NCBI RefSeq assembly: GCF_900114205.1
Contig: NZ_FOSH01000008.1
Span: forward strand, 1 to 64,000
DNA: 64,000 bases
Direction of reading: 5' to 3'
Origin: Methylophaga sulfidovorans
GTDB lineage: Bacteria > Pseudomonadota > Gammaproteobacteria > Nitrosococcales > Methylophagaceae
The notes beneath the pieces were generated by a model that was not told where the DNA came from, searched no databases, and worked only from the letters and a program-made list of their open reading frames with translations. Position numbers and translations under genes: made by a program. How positions within the stretch are numbered: the stretch's first letter is position 1; each line of letters opens with the position of its first letter. Positions 44,388-56,260 of this stretch are shown here, one piece after another.

Positions 44388-45326
44388 ATGACTGAGAACT
44401 ACTCGGAACATCTGCCAGTCTTGTTAAGCGAGACCATTCAGGGCTTGTCAGTTAAGGCAGATGGTAAATATCTTGATGCGACATTTGGTCGTGGAGGTCA
44501 CAGCCGTGCGATTCTGGCATTGCTGTCTGATGATGGCCGTCTACTTGGACTGGATCGTGATCCTCAAGCTATTCAAACAGGTCAGGCGTTGGCCGCTGAA
44601 GATCCTCGTTTTTCTATTGAGCAGGGTAATTTTTCTGAGCTCAGCACCGTCGTTCACTCTCGTCTCTGGCAGGGAAATATTGATGGTATTTTGATGGATA
44701 TCGGCGTTTCGTCACCTCAGTTAGATGATGCAGAACGTGGTTTCAGCTTTATGAAAGATGGGCCTCTGGATATGCGGATGAATCCGGATGCTGGTATGAG
44801 TGCAGCTGAATGGCTGGCAACAGCCGAGATGGATGAGATTGCAGATGTTATCAAAACACTGGGCGAAGAGCGTTATGGCAAACGTATAGCCAGAGCCATT
44901 GTGGAAACACGCGATGAGACTCCTATTACTACTACTAAACAACTGGCCGATTTAGTCGATAAGGCGAGTCCTTCTCGCGATAAATTCAAACATCCGGCAA
45001 CCAGAACATTTCAGGCTATCCGGATTTTTATTAATAACGAGCTGGAAGAACTTACAACGGCATTAGAGCAGGCTTTGGATGTGTTGGCTGTAGGTGGTCG
45101 TCTAGCTGTTATCAGTTTTCATTCTCTTGAAGACCGTATTGTGAAGCGCTTCTTCCGTGACGAAGCGCGGGGTGATGACTTGCCATCTCATTTCCCGATT
45201 ACTGTGGATCAATTAAATCCACGTTTGAAAGTTATTGGCAAAGCGATTAAAGCATCAGAAGAAGAAACCCGCTCAAATCCTCGTGCTCGTAGTGCTGTAC
45301 TTCGTATTGCGGAGAAGCTGGCATGA
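44388..45326 (+). CDS. rsmH: 16S rRNA (cytosine-1402-N4)-methyltransferase
   Basis: RsmH (MraW) methylates N4 of C1402. The 312-residue protein has [14 protein letters not shown], the SAM motif [15 protein letters not shown], and [17 protein letters not shown], all diagnostic. It sits 10 nt after mraZ and overlaps ftsL by 4 nt. Confidence 0.97.
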   Translation: MTENYSEHLPVLLSETIQGLSVKADGKYLDATFGRGGHSRAILALLSDDGRLLGLDRDPQAIQTGQALAAEDPRFSIEQGNFSELSTVVHSRLWQGNIDGILMDIGVSSPQLDDAERGFSFMKDGPLDMRMNPDAGMSAAEWLATAEMDEIADVIKTLGEERYGKRIARAIVETRDETPITTTKQLADLVDKASPSRDKFKHPATRTFQAIRIFINNELEELTTALEQALDVLAVGGRLAVISFHSLEDRIVKRFFRDEARGDDLPSHFPITVDQLNPRLKVIGKAIKASEEETRSNPRARSAVLRIAEKLA

Positions 45327-45616
45327 ATATAAAAGCACTGCTGGAAACCATTAAAATCGATACGCCATTATTTGTGATGGTTTTTGTCGTTTTGGTTTCG
45401 GCTGTGTCTGTGATTTATACCAAGCATTTGAGCCGGAACGAATTTGTGCAACTTCAACAGTTAGAAAAACAACGTGATGCTTTGAACGAAGAGTGGGGAC
45501 GTCTGTTACTGGAAGAAAGTACCTGGGCGAGTCCAAGCCGTATTGAACAGGAAGCGAAGAGCCGTTTAGGTATGGTTATACCAAAATCAGACATGACAGT
45601 GGTGATAAAACCATGA
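45323..45616 (+). CDS. ftsL: cell division protein FtsL
   Basis: The 97-residue bitopic protein has one transmembrane helix (about residues 14-34, [18 protein letters not shown]) followed by a periplasmic coiled coil with [24 protein letters not shown]. Gene position between rsmH and ftsI with 4-nt overlaps on each side confirms the call. It forms the FtsQLB complex. Confidence 0.92.
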   Translation: MNIKALLETIKIDTPLFVMVFVVLVSAVSVIYTKHLSRNEFVQLQQLEKQRDALNEEWGRLLLEESTWASPSRIEQEAKSRLGMVIPKSDMTVVIKP

Positions 45617-47316
45617 AGTATCGCGGCCAGAAAGTCCATCCAGTCGGTGCATGGCGTCTAAACTTGGTTCGCATCATGTTTGTTTTGATGGTCGCTGGTT
45701 TGTGCTGGCGTCTGGCAGATATTCAAGTTGTTAATCCTGAGTTTTTGCGTCATCAGGGTGATGCACGTCATCTTCGTCAGGTGCCAGTTGTAGCTCATCG
45801 TGGCATGATTTTGGATCGTCATGGTGAGCCTTTAGCAATCAGTACACCTGTGCATTCCGTCTGGTTAAATCCTCAGGATGTACTTGCTAATGATCCCCGT
45901 TTACCAAAACTGGCTAAATTACTCGATTTATCCACACAAACAATCAGACAGAAGATTGAACAGAATCAATCTCGTGAATTCGTTTACTTAAAACGTCGTA
46001 TCACACCTGAGCTATCAGCTAAGGTTAAAGAGTTGGGTATTCAGGGCGTTGCGCTCCAACGCGAATACAAACGTTATTATCCGGCTGGTGAAGTTGCTTC
46101 TCATATCGTCGGCTTTACCAATATTGATGATATCGGTCAGGAAGGTCTTGAGCTGACGTATGATGCGGTGTTAACGGGCCGACCAGGCCTGAAACGTATG
46201 GTGCGTGATAGCCGTGGTAACTATGTAGAAGGTGGTGAACTGATTCGTCCTGCAAAATCAGGTGAAAATGTTCAGTTAAGCATCGATCTGAGATTACAGT
46301 ATTTAACTTATCAGGCACTGAAAAAAGCGGTTAGCGAACATCATGCTAAATCGGGTACGGCAGTTATTCTAGATACTCATACCGGTGAAGTCTTAGCCAT
46401 GGCTAACCAGCCATCCTATAACCCTAACAATAGAGCGGGTCTGAAACCGAGTGATTTAAGAAACCGTGCCGTGACAGATTTATTTGAACCTGGCTCGACA
46501 GTGAAACCCTTTACGGTCACCAGTGGCATAAAATCCGGTCAGTTTGATACATCAACGATTATTAATACACATCCCGGTTACTATCGAGTCAGTGGTCATC
46601 CCATCAGGGATTTTCGTGATTATGGCGAAATTGATTTAGCCACCCTTATCCAAAAGTCCAGTAATGTGGGTGCCAGTAAAATAGCCTTGGCACTTGATCC
46701 TGCTGCGTTATGGCATGATTTTGCCAGCTTTGGTTTAGGTGAAGCGACGGGTGCGTATTTCCCTGGCGAAGCAATGGGTACCATGCCCGACCCACAATCC
46801 TGGCGTACCCTGGATATTGCCACAATGGGTTATGGCTATGGCTTATCAACCAGTGCCATGCAACTTGCCAGAGCTTATACCGTATTAGCTGATGGCGGCA
46901 TTCTTAAGCCGGTAACGTTTATCAAAACAGATAAAGTGCCACGAGGCCGTCGAGAATTTTCAGCAGATATCATGCATGAAGTCGTGCATATGATGGTGAA
47001 AGTCACTGAACCTGGTGGCACGGCTACACGTGCGGCGGTAGCTAATTATCATGTTGCGGGTAAAACCGGTACAGCCAAAAAAGCGATTAGCGGTGGTTAC
47101 GCCGATAAACGTTATCAATCTGTCTTTGCTGGCATTATCCCTGCCTCTGCGCCTCGACTGGCGATGGTGGTGATGGTTGATGAGCCACAAGGCGAATATT
47201 ACGGTGGCGCAGTTGCTGCGCCTGTGTTTGCAGAAGTGATGACAGGGGCAATGCGTTTGCTAAATATTCCCCCTGACGATTTACCGATGACCCAGATGCA
47301 GGTGGCTCACAAATGA
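45613..47316 (+). CDS. ftsI: peptidoglycan transpeptidase FtsI (PBP3)
   Basis: FtsI cross-links septal peptidoglycan. The 567-residue product has an N-terminal membrane anchor (about residues 18-34), the pedestal domain with RGMILDRHGEPLAIST, and the transpeptidase with S295-T-V-K298, SSN (in QKSSNVGASK) and KTGT (in GKTGTAKKAI). Its end overlaps murE by 4 nt (ATGA). Confidence 0.96.
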   Translation: MKYRGQKVHPVGAWRLNLVRIMFVLMVAGLCWRLADIQVVNPEFLRHQGDARHLRQVPVVAHRGMILDRHGEPLAISTPVHSVWLNPQDVLANDPRLPKLAKLLDLSTQTIRQKIEQNQSREFVYLKRRITPELSAKVKELGIQGVALQREYKRYYPAGEVASHIVGFTNIDDIGQEGLELTYDAVLTGRPGLKRMVRDSRGNYVEGGELIRPAKSGENVQLSIDLRLQYLTYQALKKAVSEHHAKSGTAVILDTHTGEVLAMANQPSYNPNNRAGLKPSDLRNRAVTDLFEPGSTVKPFTVTSGIKSGQFDTSTIINTHPGYYRVSGHPIRDFRDYGEIDLATLIQKSSNVGASKIALALDPAALWHDFASFGLGEATGAYFPGEAMGTMPDPQSWRTLDIATMGYGYGLSTSAMQLARAYTVLADGGILKPVTFIKTDKVPRGRREFSADIMHEVVHMMVKVTEPGGTATRAAVANYHVAGKTGTAKKAISGGYADKRYQSVFAGIIPASAPRLAMVVMVDEPQGEYYGGAVAAPVFAEVMTGAMRLLNIPPDDLPMTQMQVAHK

Positions 47317-48851
47317 TGACTTCAATCGTAAAACCTCAATCGTTGATGGCATTACTCAGTGATGTTGTTGTGGACAAGTCGGTTCTACAAGAATGTTCGC
47401 TGACCGACATCAGTATGGACAGTCGAAGAGTCGCCGCTGGTGGTTTATTTTTAGCCTTGGCTAAAAATACGCTGGATAGAGAAAAGCATCTTCGACAAGC
47501 TCTGGAAAAAGATATTTTTGCAGTACTGATTGATGAGCAGCAGCCCTTAACAGAAACTGAGCAGGACATGCTCAATGAAGCGGTTGTGATTGCTTACTCA
47601 GTCGATAATCTGGCGGCGAAAGCAGGGTTTATCGCCGCCCGTTTTTATGACCATCCCTCAGCAGATATGACAGTGATTGCTGTAACAGGCACCAATGGTA
47701 AAACGTCGGTGAGTCAGTTTATTGCTCAGGCACTTGAATCGATAAATAAACCTTGTGGGGTTATCGGTACAATGGGGGCGGGTCGTCTATGTGATCTGGA
47801 AATGACAGGGATGACGACACCCGATCCGGTCACCATGCAAAAACTGCTGGCAAGATTTCAACGTGAAGGTTGCGATTATGTAGCGTTGGAAGCCTCATCA
47901 CATGCACTGGCACAAGGCCGTTTAAACAGTGTCGAGATTAATGTTGCTGTATTAACTAACCTCAGCCGCGATCATCTTGATTACCATAAAACGATGGCCA
48001 ATTACGCCGCAGCAAAAAAACGGTTATTTGATATGGATATTGTGCAATATGCTGTGATTAATGCTGATGATGCTTTTGGTACGGATGTCATTTCCAAACT
48101 CAGAAAAGATGTAGCCTTATTAACCTACGGTGACGCCGAAAGTAATATTCGTGCTGAACACATTTCATATAAACGTGATGGTGTAGCGTTTGATGCCCAG
48201 ATTAATGATAAGTCAGTTTCAGTCAACTTACCTGTTTTAGGCGAGTTTAATGTCGATAATATTCTGGCAGCAATCGGTGTGTTAACCGCATTAGGGCTGG
48301 ATTCAGAGCCATGTCGTGATGCCATTAATCAGTGCCAGGCAGTAAGTGGCCGTATGCAAATCTATACTCAAGCCGAGCAGCCGACGGTTGTGGTTGATTA
48401 TGCTCATACCCCCGATGCATTACATCAGGCATTAAGAACTTTGCAGGTACATCTACCGGATGCGGGTCAGCTTTGGTGTGTGTTTGGCTGCGGTGGTGAC
48501 CGGGATAGAGGTAAGCGCCCACTTATGGGCAAAGTCGCTGAACGTGAGGCGGATCAGGTCATAGTTACTGATGATAACCCACGTACTGAAGATCACTTAC
48601 TGATTATTGAAGACATTCTTGCTGGCTGCGATGAGCCACAAAAAATCCATGTTGAACATGATCGTAAGTTAGCGATCACCTATGCGATAAATCATGCTGA
48701 AGCAAACGATATTGTCTTGATTGCTGGTAAAGGCCATGAGTCCTATCAGGAAATCAATCATGTGCGTTATCCATTTAACGATGCAGCTGTTGTTGCGGCT
48801 GTGTTTGATGCTTATGCCAATGGTATAAAAAACGTGGTGGGAGGACATTAA
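47313..48851 (+). CDS. murE: UDP-MurNAc-tripeptide synthetase MurE (meso-DAP adding)
   Basis: MurE adds the third stem residue. The 512-residue Mur ligase has the P-loop VTGTNGKTSVSQF and, near the C-terminus, DDNPRTED, the motif tied to meso-diaminopimelate specificity, so the organism has a DAP-type Gram-negative wall. Two tandem ATGs (47313 and 47316) are possible starts. It overlaps murF by 1 nt. Confidence 0.96.
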   Translation: MMTSIVKPQSLMALLSDVVVDKSVLQECSLTDISMDSRRVAAGGLFLALAKNTLDREKHLRQALEKDIFAVLIDEQQPLTETEQDMLNEAVVIAYSVDNLAAKAGFIAARFYDHPSADMTVIAVTGTNGKTSVSQFIAQALESINKPCGVIGTMGAGRLCDLEMTGMTTPDPVTMQKLLARFQREGCDYVALEASSHALAQGRLNSVEINVAVLTNLSRDHLDYHKTMANYAAAKKRLFDMDIVQYAVINADDAFGTDVISKLRKDVALLTYGDAESNIRAEHISYKRDGVAFDAQINDKSVSVNLPVLGEFNVDNILAAIGVLTALGLDSEPCRDAINQCQAVSGRMQIYTQAEQPTVVVDYAHTPDALHQALRTLQVHLPDAGQLWCVFGCGGDRDRGKRPLMGKVAEREADQVIVTDDNPRTEDHLLIIEDILAGCDEPQKIHVEHDRKLAITYAINHAEANDIVLIAGKGHESYQEINHVRYPFNDAAVVAAVFDAYANGIKNVVGGH

Positions 48852-50200
48852 TGGGTCTGCAACTACCACTTAAACAAATTGCTGAAATCATTTCAGCCGA
48901 TATGCCTGCCGTTGATGTTACCGTCACCGGTGCGGTGATTGATTCACGCAAGGTGATGCCAGGTGATTTGTTTATTGCCTTTAAAGGTGAGCATGTTGAT
49001 GGTCATGCTTATTTAGCCAAAGCCAGAGAAAATGGTGCGGTTGCAGCATTAGTCAGCGAATATCAGGATGATGAATTACCGCAGATTAAGGTCGATGATG
49101 TCCGGCTGGCATTTGGGCAAATAGCTCATGCCTGGTTATCTGAATGCCAAGCAAAAGTTGTTGCTATTACGGGTAGTAATGGCAAAACCAGTTTGAAAGA
49201 AATGGTCAAAGCTATTTTGTCAGAAGTGGGTACTGTATCGGCTACACAAGGTAATTTGAATAATGATCTGGGCGTACCGTTAACGGTATGTCGTATAGAT
49301 AAAAACGATGATTACGCTGTGATCGAGATGGGCACAAATAATCCTGGTGAAATTGCTTATCTGATGAGCATTGTGTCACCGGATGTATCCATTATTAATA
49401 ATATTGCTTCAGCTCATCTTGAAGGTCTGGGCAGTGAAGAAGGTATTGCTAAAGAAAAAGGCAGTATCTATCAGGGCTTGAAAGAAAACGGTGTGGCGGT
49501 GGTGAATTCCGACATGCCGTATGAGTCCATCTGGCAGCCCTTAATTGCCAACAGAAAAACCATCCGTTTTGCATTGCAGAGTGAAGCAGATATCCATGCG
49601 GACTATATTCAGCCAGAACCGGCTTCAAGTCATTTTCTCGTACATATTGATGGTGTAAATCATCATGTGACATTGCCTTTACCCGGTTTGCATAACGTCA
49701 GCAATGCGCTAGCTGCCATTGCCGTTTGTGTTGCATTGGATATTCCAGTTGATGCCATGGTCAGAGGACTCAACAAAATACAGGCAGTCCCTCATCGACT
49801 ACAAATGCGTAAAGGCCTGTCTGGCAGCCGTTTGATCGATGATACCTACAATGCTAACCCTGGCTCATATCTACGGGCATTAGAAACATTAGCCGGGTTT
49901 GAAGAACCGCGTTGGCTGGTACTCGGTGATTTTGGTGAGTTGGGCGAGGATGGCGATGCCATTCATCAAACCATGGGATTACAAGCCAGATCTGCCGGTG
50001 TGACCTCCTTATTCACCGTTGGAGAAAAAAGCCAGCTCGCTGCAGCAGAGTTTGGTGAGAATGCTATTCATTTTGAGGATGTACAAACATTGCAACAACT
50101 TTTGCAAAACACATTAACTGCAGATGTGACCTGTTTAATTAAAGGGTCTCGCTTTATGCAATTGGATAAACTGGCCGATGCAATAGCGGAGGCACAGTAA
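48851..50200 (+). CDS. murF: UDP-MurNAc-pentapeptide synthetase MurF
   Basis: MurF ligates D-Ala-D-Ala, made by Ddl downstream, onto the tripeptide. The 449-residue protein has [25 protein letters not shown] and [14 protein letters not shown], followed by the C-terminal [10 protein letters not shown] block. It shares single nucleotides with murE and mraY at its ends. Confidence 0.96.
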   Translation: MGLQLPLKQIAEIISADMPAVDVTVTGAVIDSRKVMPGDLFIAFKGEHVDGHAYLAKARENGAVAALVSEYQDDELPQIKVDDVRLAFGQIAHAWLSECQAKVVAITGSNGKTSLKEMVKAILSEVGTVSATQGNLNNDLGVPLTVCRIDKNDDYAVIEMGTNNPGEIAYLMSIVSPDVSIINNIASAHLEGLGSEEGIAKEKGSIYQGLKENGVAVVNSDMPYESIWQPLIANRKTIRFALQSEADIHADYIQPEPASSHFLVHIDGVNHHVTLPLPGLHNVSNALAAIAVCVALDIPVDAMVRGLNKIQAVPHRLQMRKGLSGSRLIDDTYNANPGSYLRALETLAGFEEPRWLVLGDFGELGEDGDAIHQTMGLQARSAGVTSLFTVGEKSQLAAAEFGENAIHFEDVQTLQQLLQNTLTADVTCLIKGSRFMQLDKLADAIAEAQ

Positions 50201-51282
50201 TGCTGCTGTTATTAAGTGAATACCTAAGCCAGTTTTATAGTGGTTTTAATGTTTTCCAGTACCTGACATTAAGAGCCATTCTGGGGGTGATGACAGCCCT
50301 TGGCATTGCTTTGATTATTGGGCCAACCATGATCCGTCATTTGAGTTTCAGGCAGATTGGTCAGGTTGTCAGACAAGATGGTCCTGAATCTCACTTCAGT
50401 AAGAAAGGTACGCCTACAATGGGCGGGGCACTAATACTGGTCGCTATTGCAGTGAGCACATTACTGTGGGCGAATCTAAGCAATCGTTATATATGGGTTG
50501 TTCTGACTATCACACTGGCCTTCGGTTTGATTGGTTTTGTTGACGACTACATTAAATTAGTCCGTCAGGATCCTCGTGGTTTGCTCAGCCGATATAAATA
50601 TTTTTGGCAATCCGTGTTTGGCGGTGGTGCAGCTGTATTTTTATACATGACGACAACAGTGCCAGCTGAAACGCAATTGATTGTGCCGTTTGTAAAAGAA
50701 ATTGTTATTCCTTTAGGCGGCTGGTACATGCTGCTGACCTATTTAGTTATTGTCGGCAGCAGTAATGCAGTTAACTTAACTGATGGTTTAGATGGACTGG
50801 CTATCATGCCGACGGTGATGGTAGCAGCTGCTTTAGGTTTATTTAGTTATGTCGGTGGTCATTTCGAGTTTGCTACCTATCTGCAAATTCCTTATATCCC
50901 AAGTGCTGGTGAACTTGTTGTCTTTTGTGCAGCAATGGTGGGTGCCGGACTGGGATTCCTCTGGTTTAACACTTATCCAGCACAAGTCTTTATGGGCGAT
51001 GTTGGTGCTTTGGCTCTTGGCGCAGCGTTAGGCACCGTTGCTGTACTGGTCAGACAAGAATTAGTTTTACTCATCATGGGCGGTGTGTTTGTTATCGAAA
51101 CATTGTCAGTGATGATTCAAGTGGGCTCATACAAACTGCGCGGCAAACGCGTATTTCTTATGGCACCGATTCATCATCACTATGAACTGAAAGGCTGGCC
51201 GGAACCACGCATTATTGTACGGTTCTGGATTGTCACTGTGTTCCTGGTGTTGATTGGCTTAGCGACGTTGAAAATACGATGA
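50200..51282 (+). CDS. mraY: phospho-MurNAc-pentapeptide translocase MraY
   Basis: MraY makes lipid I on undecaprenyl phosphate. The 360-residue membrane protein has about ten helices, the acidic motif [27 protein letters not shown] and the [18 protein letters not shown] histidine loop. It overlaps murF by 1 nt and murD by 4 nt. Confidence 0.97.
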   Translation: MLLLLSEYLSQFYSGFNVFQYLTLRAILGVMTALGIALIIGPTMIRHLSFRQIGQVVRQDGPESHFSKKGTPTMGGALILVAIAVSTLLWANLSNRYIWVVLTITLAFGLIGFVDDYIKLVRQDPRGLLSRYKYFWQSVFGGGAAVFLYMTTTVPAETQLIVPFVKEIVIPLGGWYMLLTYLVIVGSSNAVNLTDGLDGLAIMPTVMVAAALGLFSYVGGHFEFATYLQIPYIPSAGELVVFCAAMVGAGLGFLWFNTYPAQVFMGDVGALALGAALGTVAVLVRQELVLLIMGGVFVIETLSVMIQVGSYKLRGKRVFLMAPIHHHYELKGWPEPRIIVRFWIVTVFLVLIGLATLKIR

Positions 51283-52634
51283 CATACGGCATGAATAGTC
51301 TTTCACACAAAAATTGCCTGATTATCGGTCTGGGGCAGACGGGTATGTCATGTGCGCGGTTTTTAGCGAATAGAGCGCTGGGTATTGCCATTATGGATAC
51401 CCGTGAGAATCCGCCTTCGGTGCAGGATGTAAAGAATGAATATCCACAGGTATTAATTAAAACGGGTGGACTGGATCAGGACTGGTTATTAAAAGCCGAT
51501 CTGATTGTGTTGAGCCCTGGAATTGATCCACGTTTACCTGAAATTGAAATTGCGCGTCAGGCGGGGATTGAGATTGTCGGCGATATTGAACTATTTGCCC
51601 GTTATGCTGATGCACCAGTGGTTGCTATTACAGGATCTAATGGTAAAAGCACGGTAACCACATTACTTGCATTGATGGCTCAGGTCGCCGGGAAAGTAGT
51701 ACGAGCCGGTGGTAATTTAGGCACACCTGCCTTGGATTTGCTGGAAGAGTCTGCACCTGATTTTTATATTCTGGAGTTATCCAGTTTTCAATTAGAAACG
51801 GTTCGTTCTTTGAATGCTTTTGCTGCAGTAGTACTTAATGTCAGTCCTGATCATATGGACCGATATGATTCACTCGAAGCATATCAGCAGGCTAAACAAA
51901 CCATTTTTAATGGCGATGGTGTCATGGTCATTAATCAAGATGACCCTATTGTTAATGGCATGCGTCAAGCTGACCGGAATACAATCGGATTCAGTCTGCA
52001 ACAGTCCCATGGTGTTGATTTCGGTCTGATGCAAGCTGACGGCCAAACCTGGCTGGCGGAAGGTGAATATCCACTACTTCCTGTTGAGCAAATGAAAATC
52101 GTCGGCTCACACAATATTGCGAATGCTTTGGCTGCATTAGCACTTGGCTCAGCCATGGCTTTACCGATGTCATCTATGTTGTCTGCCTTGCGTGAATATA
52201 AAGGACTGCCACACCGTTGTCGTTTAGTCAGACAGCTGAATGGCATTCGTTGGTTTAATGATTCTAAAGCAACCAATGTTGGTGCATGTGTGGCGGCAAT
52301 TAATGGTCTTGCTGAGTCAGGCAATATTATTTTGATTGCCGGAGGGGTTGGAAAAGAACAGGACTTTTCAGAACTTACGCCAGTGTTAAAACAGTCGGTT
52401 AAAGCCGTTGTTTTGATTGGAGTTGATGCCGATAAAATTGCAAAAGTAATTCCGTCTGGGGTTGAACAAATTCAGGCAAATGATATGGCTGATGCGGTAA
52501 ATATCGCACAATCTATCGCCAGTGAAGGTGACAATGTTTTGCTTTCACCTGCTTGTGCCAGTTTTGATATGTTCAGCAATTATGCCGATCGTGGTAATTC
52601 ATTTGAGCAAGCCGTCAGGGAGATTGCAGCATGA
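51279..52634 (+). CDS. murD: UDP-MurNAc-L-Ala:D-Glu ligase MurD
   Basis: MurD adds D-glutamate. The 451-residue protein begins with an N-terminal nucleotide-binding domain [15 protein letters not shown], has [14 protein letters not shown], and the C-terminal [12 protein letters not shown] block. The stop overlaps ftsW (ATGA). Confidence 0.96.
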   Translation: MTYGMNSLSHKNCLIIGLGQTGMSCARFLANRALGIAIMDTRENPPSVQDVKNEYPQVLIKTGGLDQDWLLKADLIVLSPGIDPRLPEIEIARQAGIEIVGDIELFARYADAPVVAITGSNGKSTVTTLLALMAQVAGKVVRAGGNLGTPALDLLEESAPDFYILELSSFQLETVRSLNAFAAVVLNVSPDHMDRYDSLEAYQQAKQTIFNGDGVMVINQDDPIVNGMRQADRNTIGFSLQQSHGVDFGLMQADGQTWLAEGEYPLLPVEQMKIVGSHNIANALAALALGSAMALPMSSMLSALREYKGLPHRCRLVRQLNGIRWFNDSKATNVGACVAAINGLAESGNIILIAGGVGKEQDFSELTPVLKQSVKAVVLIGVDADKIAKVIPSGVEQIQANDMADAVNIAQSIASEGDNVLLSPACASFDMFSNYADRGNSFEQAVREIAA

Positions 52635-53770
52635 GTGATTCATCACTGCAATTTGATAAAAGCTTGTTATTTGCGACAGGAGCATTACTGTTCATCGGCT
52701 TGGTGATGGTGTGTTCTGCGTCTATCACGGTGGCTGATAGCCGACTTGAACAACCGCTTTACTTTTTTATTCGTCAGTTTGCATTTGCGATGATAGGGCT
52801 GGCTGTGGCCTGGGCATTTATTTCTGTCCGTTTGGCCGTATGGCAGCGTATTGCACCACAATTGTTGATGGCCGGTGTAGCGATGCTGATCATGGTATTA
52901 ATTCCTGGCATTGGTAGAGAAGTGAATGGTAGCTCTCGTTGGTTACCGCTGGGGCCGGTCAATTTGCAGGTGGCAGAATTAATAAAGCTGTTTGCCATTA
53001 TCTATATCGCTGATTATTTACAGCGTCATCACGGTCAGTTACACGTTTCATTCTTAAAGGTCTTAGCACCGCTTACCCTTTTGGGTGTCGCGGCGTTGTT
53101 ACTGTTACTACAGCCTGATATGGGATCGATGGTAGTGATTATGTCTACCGTATTGGCTATGTTGTTTTTGGGCGGCGCAAGGCTGGATGTCTTTGCCACA
53201 TTGATCGGTGTGATGGGGTTACTGTTCGCGATGCTGGTCTGGATTGCCCCTTATCGTCTGGAACGTTTACAAAGTTTTATGGATCCATGGGCTGACCCTT
53301 TTGGCAGTGGTTTCCAATTGACCCAGGCATTAATTGCTTTTGGTCGTGGTGACTGGTTTGGTGTCGGACTCGGAAGCAGTATGCAGAAATTATTTTATTT
53401 ACCAGAAGCACATACCGATTTTCTCTACTCGATTATTGCTGAAGAGTTAGGACTGGCAGGCGCATTAACCGTGATTGCTTTGTTCTTTGTGTTTATCTGG
53501 AGAGCCCTGGCTATTGGCCGTGCAGCAGAGCAGGCAGGCCAGATTTTTGGTGCACAGATCGCCTATGGAATTGGTATCTGGTTAGGTTTACAGGCTTGCG
53601 TCAATATTGGCGTCAATATGGGGGCCTTACCTACAAAAGGTCTGACACTGCCTTTGATGAGCTATGGCGGTAGTAGTTTAGTGATTGTCTGTGCTGCTAT
53701 TGCACTGTTATTCCGTGTCGATATGGAAACACGGATACCTGAGAAAGCTTCAGCGAGGATCAGACGATGA
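52631..53770 (+). CDS. ftsW: septal peptidoglycan glycosyltransferase FtsW
   Basis: FtsW is the SEDS-family polymerase that acts with FtsI. The 379-residue product has about ten transmembrane helices, GREVNGSSRWLPLGPVNLQ, LLLQPDMGSMVV with the conserved Asp, and HTDFLYSIIAEELG and the PTKGLTLPLMSYGGSS loop. It overlaps murD and murG by 4 nt each. Confidence 0.96.
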   Translation: MSDSSLQFDKSLLFATGALLFIGLVMVCSASITVADSRLEQPLYFFIRQFAFAMIGLAVAWAFISVRLAVWQRIAPQLLMAGVAMLIMVLIPGIGREVNGSSRWLPLGPVNLQVAELIKLFAIIYIADYLQRHHGQLHVSFLKVLAPLTLLGVAALLLLLQPDMGSMVVIMSTVLAMLFLGGARLDVFATLIGVMGLLFAMLVWIAPYRLERLQSFMDPWADPFGSGFQLTQALIAFGRGDWFGVGLGSSMQKLFYLPEAHTDFLYSIIAEELGLAGALTVIALFFVFIWRALAIGRAAEQAGQIFGAQIAYGIGIWLGLQACVNIGVNMGALPTKGLTLPLMSYGGSSLVIVCAAIALLFRVDMETRIPEKASARIRR

Positions 53771-54843
53771 AAAGAGTCATGATCATGGCCGGTGGTACAG
53801 GTGGACATGTTTTCCCAGCACTCGCGGTAGCTGATGAATTACGTCAGAGAGATGTCGAGGTGTCTTGGATTGGTACCGCTCATGGCATTGAAGCGAAGTT
53901 AGTGCCTGCAGCTGGATATCTATTATCAGAAATTAAAGTGAAAGGTTTACGTGGAAATGGTGCGCTGGGTTGGTTAATGGCGCCATTCAAAGTAGTCAAA
54001 GCTGTTCTGGAAGCCGGTTCACTTATCCGTCAGTTAAAACCTGATGTGGTGATGGGCTTGGGTGGTTTTGCTTCAGGCCCTGGCGGTTTGGCTGCGTGGT
54101 TAATGAGAAAACCGTTAATCATCCATGAACAAAATGCGATCCCTGGCCTGACGAATCGTTTATTAGCCAAGTTAGCAGACAAGGTGCTGACAGGCTTTCC
54201 TAATAGTTTTGATAAAAAAATCGATGCTGAGTGGGTAGGTAATCCGGTCAGAAAAACGATTGAAGATTTACCCATGCCACATCTTCGTCAGACAGAAAAA
54301 ACAGCTCGGTTAAAGCTGTTGGTTCTAGGTGGAAGTCTGGGCGCTCGCTCGCTAAACACCTATGTACCGCAAGCCTTAGCCAAGATCACAGATGAACATC
54401 GTCCGGAAGTGATTCATCAGTGTGGTAGCAAACATAGTGATGATTGCCGTCAGTCTTATAAAGATGCCGGTGTAGAAGCTAACGTTAAAGAGTTTATTGA
54501 AGATATGGCAGAAGCTTACGCATGGGCTGACTTAGTGATTTGTCGCGCTGGTGCGCTAACTGTGGCCGAAGTAGCGGCGGCGGGTATTGCCTCTATCCTG
54601 GTGCCATATCCTTACGCCGTAGATGATCACCAAACGCATAACGCGGCTGTTTTGGTTGATGCCAATGCGGCCATTTTAATGACAGATCAAAGCTTAGATG
54701 CTGATGTGATTGCCAATACTATCCGTCGATTGGATGGTGATAGAGATGGGTTATTAAACATGGCAAATGCGGCAAGACAAGTCGCAAAAATTGGTACTGC
54801 GGCTTATATCGCAGACGTATGTATGGAGGCTGCTAATGGATAG
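53767..54843 (+). CDS. murG: UDP-GlcNAc transferase MurG
   Basis: MurG makes lipid II from lipid I. The 358-residue GT-B protein has the glycine-rich loop [45 protein letters not shown], a second glycine loop [11 protein letters not shown], and [16 protein letters not shown]. It overlaps the murC start by 8 nt. Confidence 0.97.
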   Translation: MKRVMIMAGGTGGHVFPALAVADELRQRDVEVSWIGTAHGIEAKLVPAAGYLLSEIKVKGLRGNGALGWLMAPFKVVKAVLEAGSLIRQLKPDVVMGLGGFASGPGGLAAWLMRKPLIIHEQNAIPGLTNRLLAKLADKVLTGFPNSFDKKIDAEWVGNPVRKTIEDLPMPHLRQTEKTARLKLLVLGGSLGARSLNTYVPQALAKITDEHRPEVIHQCGSKHSDDCRQSYKDAGVEANVKEFIEDMAEAYAWADLVICRAGALTVAEVAAAGIASILVPYPYAVDDHQTHNAAVLVDANAAILMTDQSLDADVIANTIRRLDGDRDGLLNMANAARQVAKIGTAAYIADVCMEAANG

Positions 54844-56260
54844 ACTAACCTCAGCCATGCAAAGTCGCGTCAAGCATATTCACTTCATCGGTATCGGTGG
54901 GGTAGGTATGGGCGGTATCGCCGAAGTATTGTTAAACCTTGGTTATCAGGTCAGTGGCAGTGATTTAGCTGAAAATAGTCTGATCAAACATCTTCGCAGT
55001 TTAGGTGCGACCATTATGATTGGTCATAACGCATCATATCTTGAAGGTGCTGATGTGGTGGTGGTAACCACTGCTGTCAGTGAAGATAATGTTGAATTAA
55101 TCGCTGCAAGAGAGCAGTTGATCCCTGTAGTACCGCGAGCTGAAATGCTTGCTGAGCTGATGCGCTTTAGTTATGGCATTGCTGTAGCAGGTACACATGG
55201 CAAAACCACAACAACAAGTTTGATTGCGGCCTTATTAAGCGAAGGTGAACTGGATCCAACATTTGTTATCGGCGGAAGGCTGAATAGTGCCGGCAGTAAT
55301 GCCCGTTTAGGCACTGGCCGATATCTGGTCGCTGAGGCTGATGAGAGTGATGCATCATTCCTCTATTTGCAGCCGATGATTGCTGTTGTAACTAATATTG
55401 ATGAAGACCATATGGCGACATATGACGGTGATTTCAGCAAGCTAAAAGCGACATTTATTGAATTTCTTCATCATCTTCCATTCTATGGACTGGCCGTTTT
55501 GTGTCTGGATGATCCTGTCATTCAATCACTACTGGCTGATGTCACCAGACCGTTTATCACTTATGGGCAGCATGACGAAGCTGATTATCAGTTAGTTGAA
55601 CTCACTCAGCATCAGGGACAAAGCTTTTTCACCGTTATTGAGAAACGCTCAGGGCAGAGTTTCCCGGTAACGCTTAATATGCCCGGCTTACATAATGCGC
55701 TGAATGCGACTGCAGCTATGGCTGTAGCACGAAATCTTGATGTCAGTGTCAATGATTGCCAAAAAGCATTATTGAAGTTTGATGGTGTTGGTCGTCGCTT
55801 CAATTTATTAGGTCATGTCAAAGCCGGACAAGGTCAGGCTATGCTGATTGATGACTATGGTCATCATCCAACGGAGATTGCCGCTACTTTGGCGGCCACA
55901 CGCGGCGGTTGGCCAAATAATCGTTTGGTTTTGGTGTTCCAACCACACCGATATACGCGGACACGTGATCTGTTTGAAGATTTCGCCCATGTGTTGTCTG
56001 GTGTTGATGTGTTGGTGGTATTGGAAGTGTATCCGGCGGGCGAAGCAAAAATTGCTGGTGCTGATTCTCGTAGTTTATGTCGAGCAATCCGTTTACGTGG
56101 TCAGGTTGAGCCGGTGTTCGCAGAAGACAAAGAGGAGTTATACGCCTTATTACCAGGTTTATTGGAAGACGGTGATGTGCTGTTGACCTTAGGCGCCGGT
56201 GATATTGGTCGTATGGCGCAAGCTTTGCCTGAGATATTGAATGATGGGGGTGCTGAATGA
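54836..56260 (+). CDS. murC: UDP-MurNAc:L-alanine ligase MurC
   Basis: MurC adds the first L-alanine. The 474-residue protein has [18 protein letters not shown] at the start, the P-loop [27 protein letters not shown] and [13 protein letters not shown] use the ATG at 54836; the longer frame from 54767 would only add residues inside murG that do not belong to the family. It overlaps murG by 8 nt and murB by 4 nt. Confidence 0.96.
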   Translation: MDRLTSAMQSRVKHIHFIGIGGVGMGGIAEVLLNLGYQVSGSDLAENSLIKHLRSLGATIMIGHNASYLEGADVVVVTTAVSEDNVELIAAREQLIPVVPRAEMLAELMRFSYGIAVAGTHGKTTTTSLIAALLSEGELDPTFVIGGRLNSAGSNARLGTGRYLVAEADESDASFLYLQPMIAVVTNIDEDHMATYDGDFSKLKATFIEFLHHLPFYGLAVLCLDDPVIQSLLADVTRPFITYGQHDEADYQLVELTQHQGQSFFTVIEKRSGQSFPVTLNMPGLHNALNATAAMAVARNLDVSVNDCQKALLKFDGVGRRFNLLGHVKAGQGQAMLIDDYGHHPTEIAATLAATRGGWPNNRLVLVFQPHRYTRTRDLFEDFAHVLSGVDVLVVLEVYPAGEAKIAGADSRSLCRAIRLRGQVEPVFAEDKEELYALLPGLLEDGDVLLTLGAGDIGRMAQALPEILNDGGAE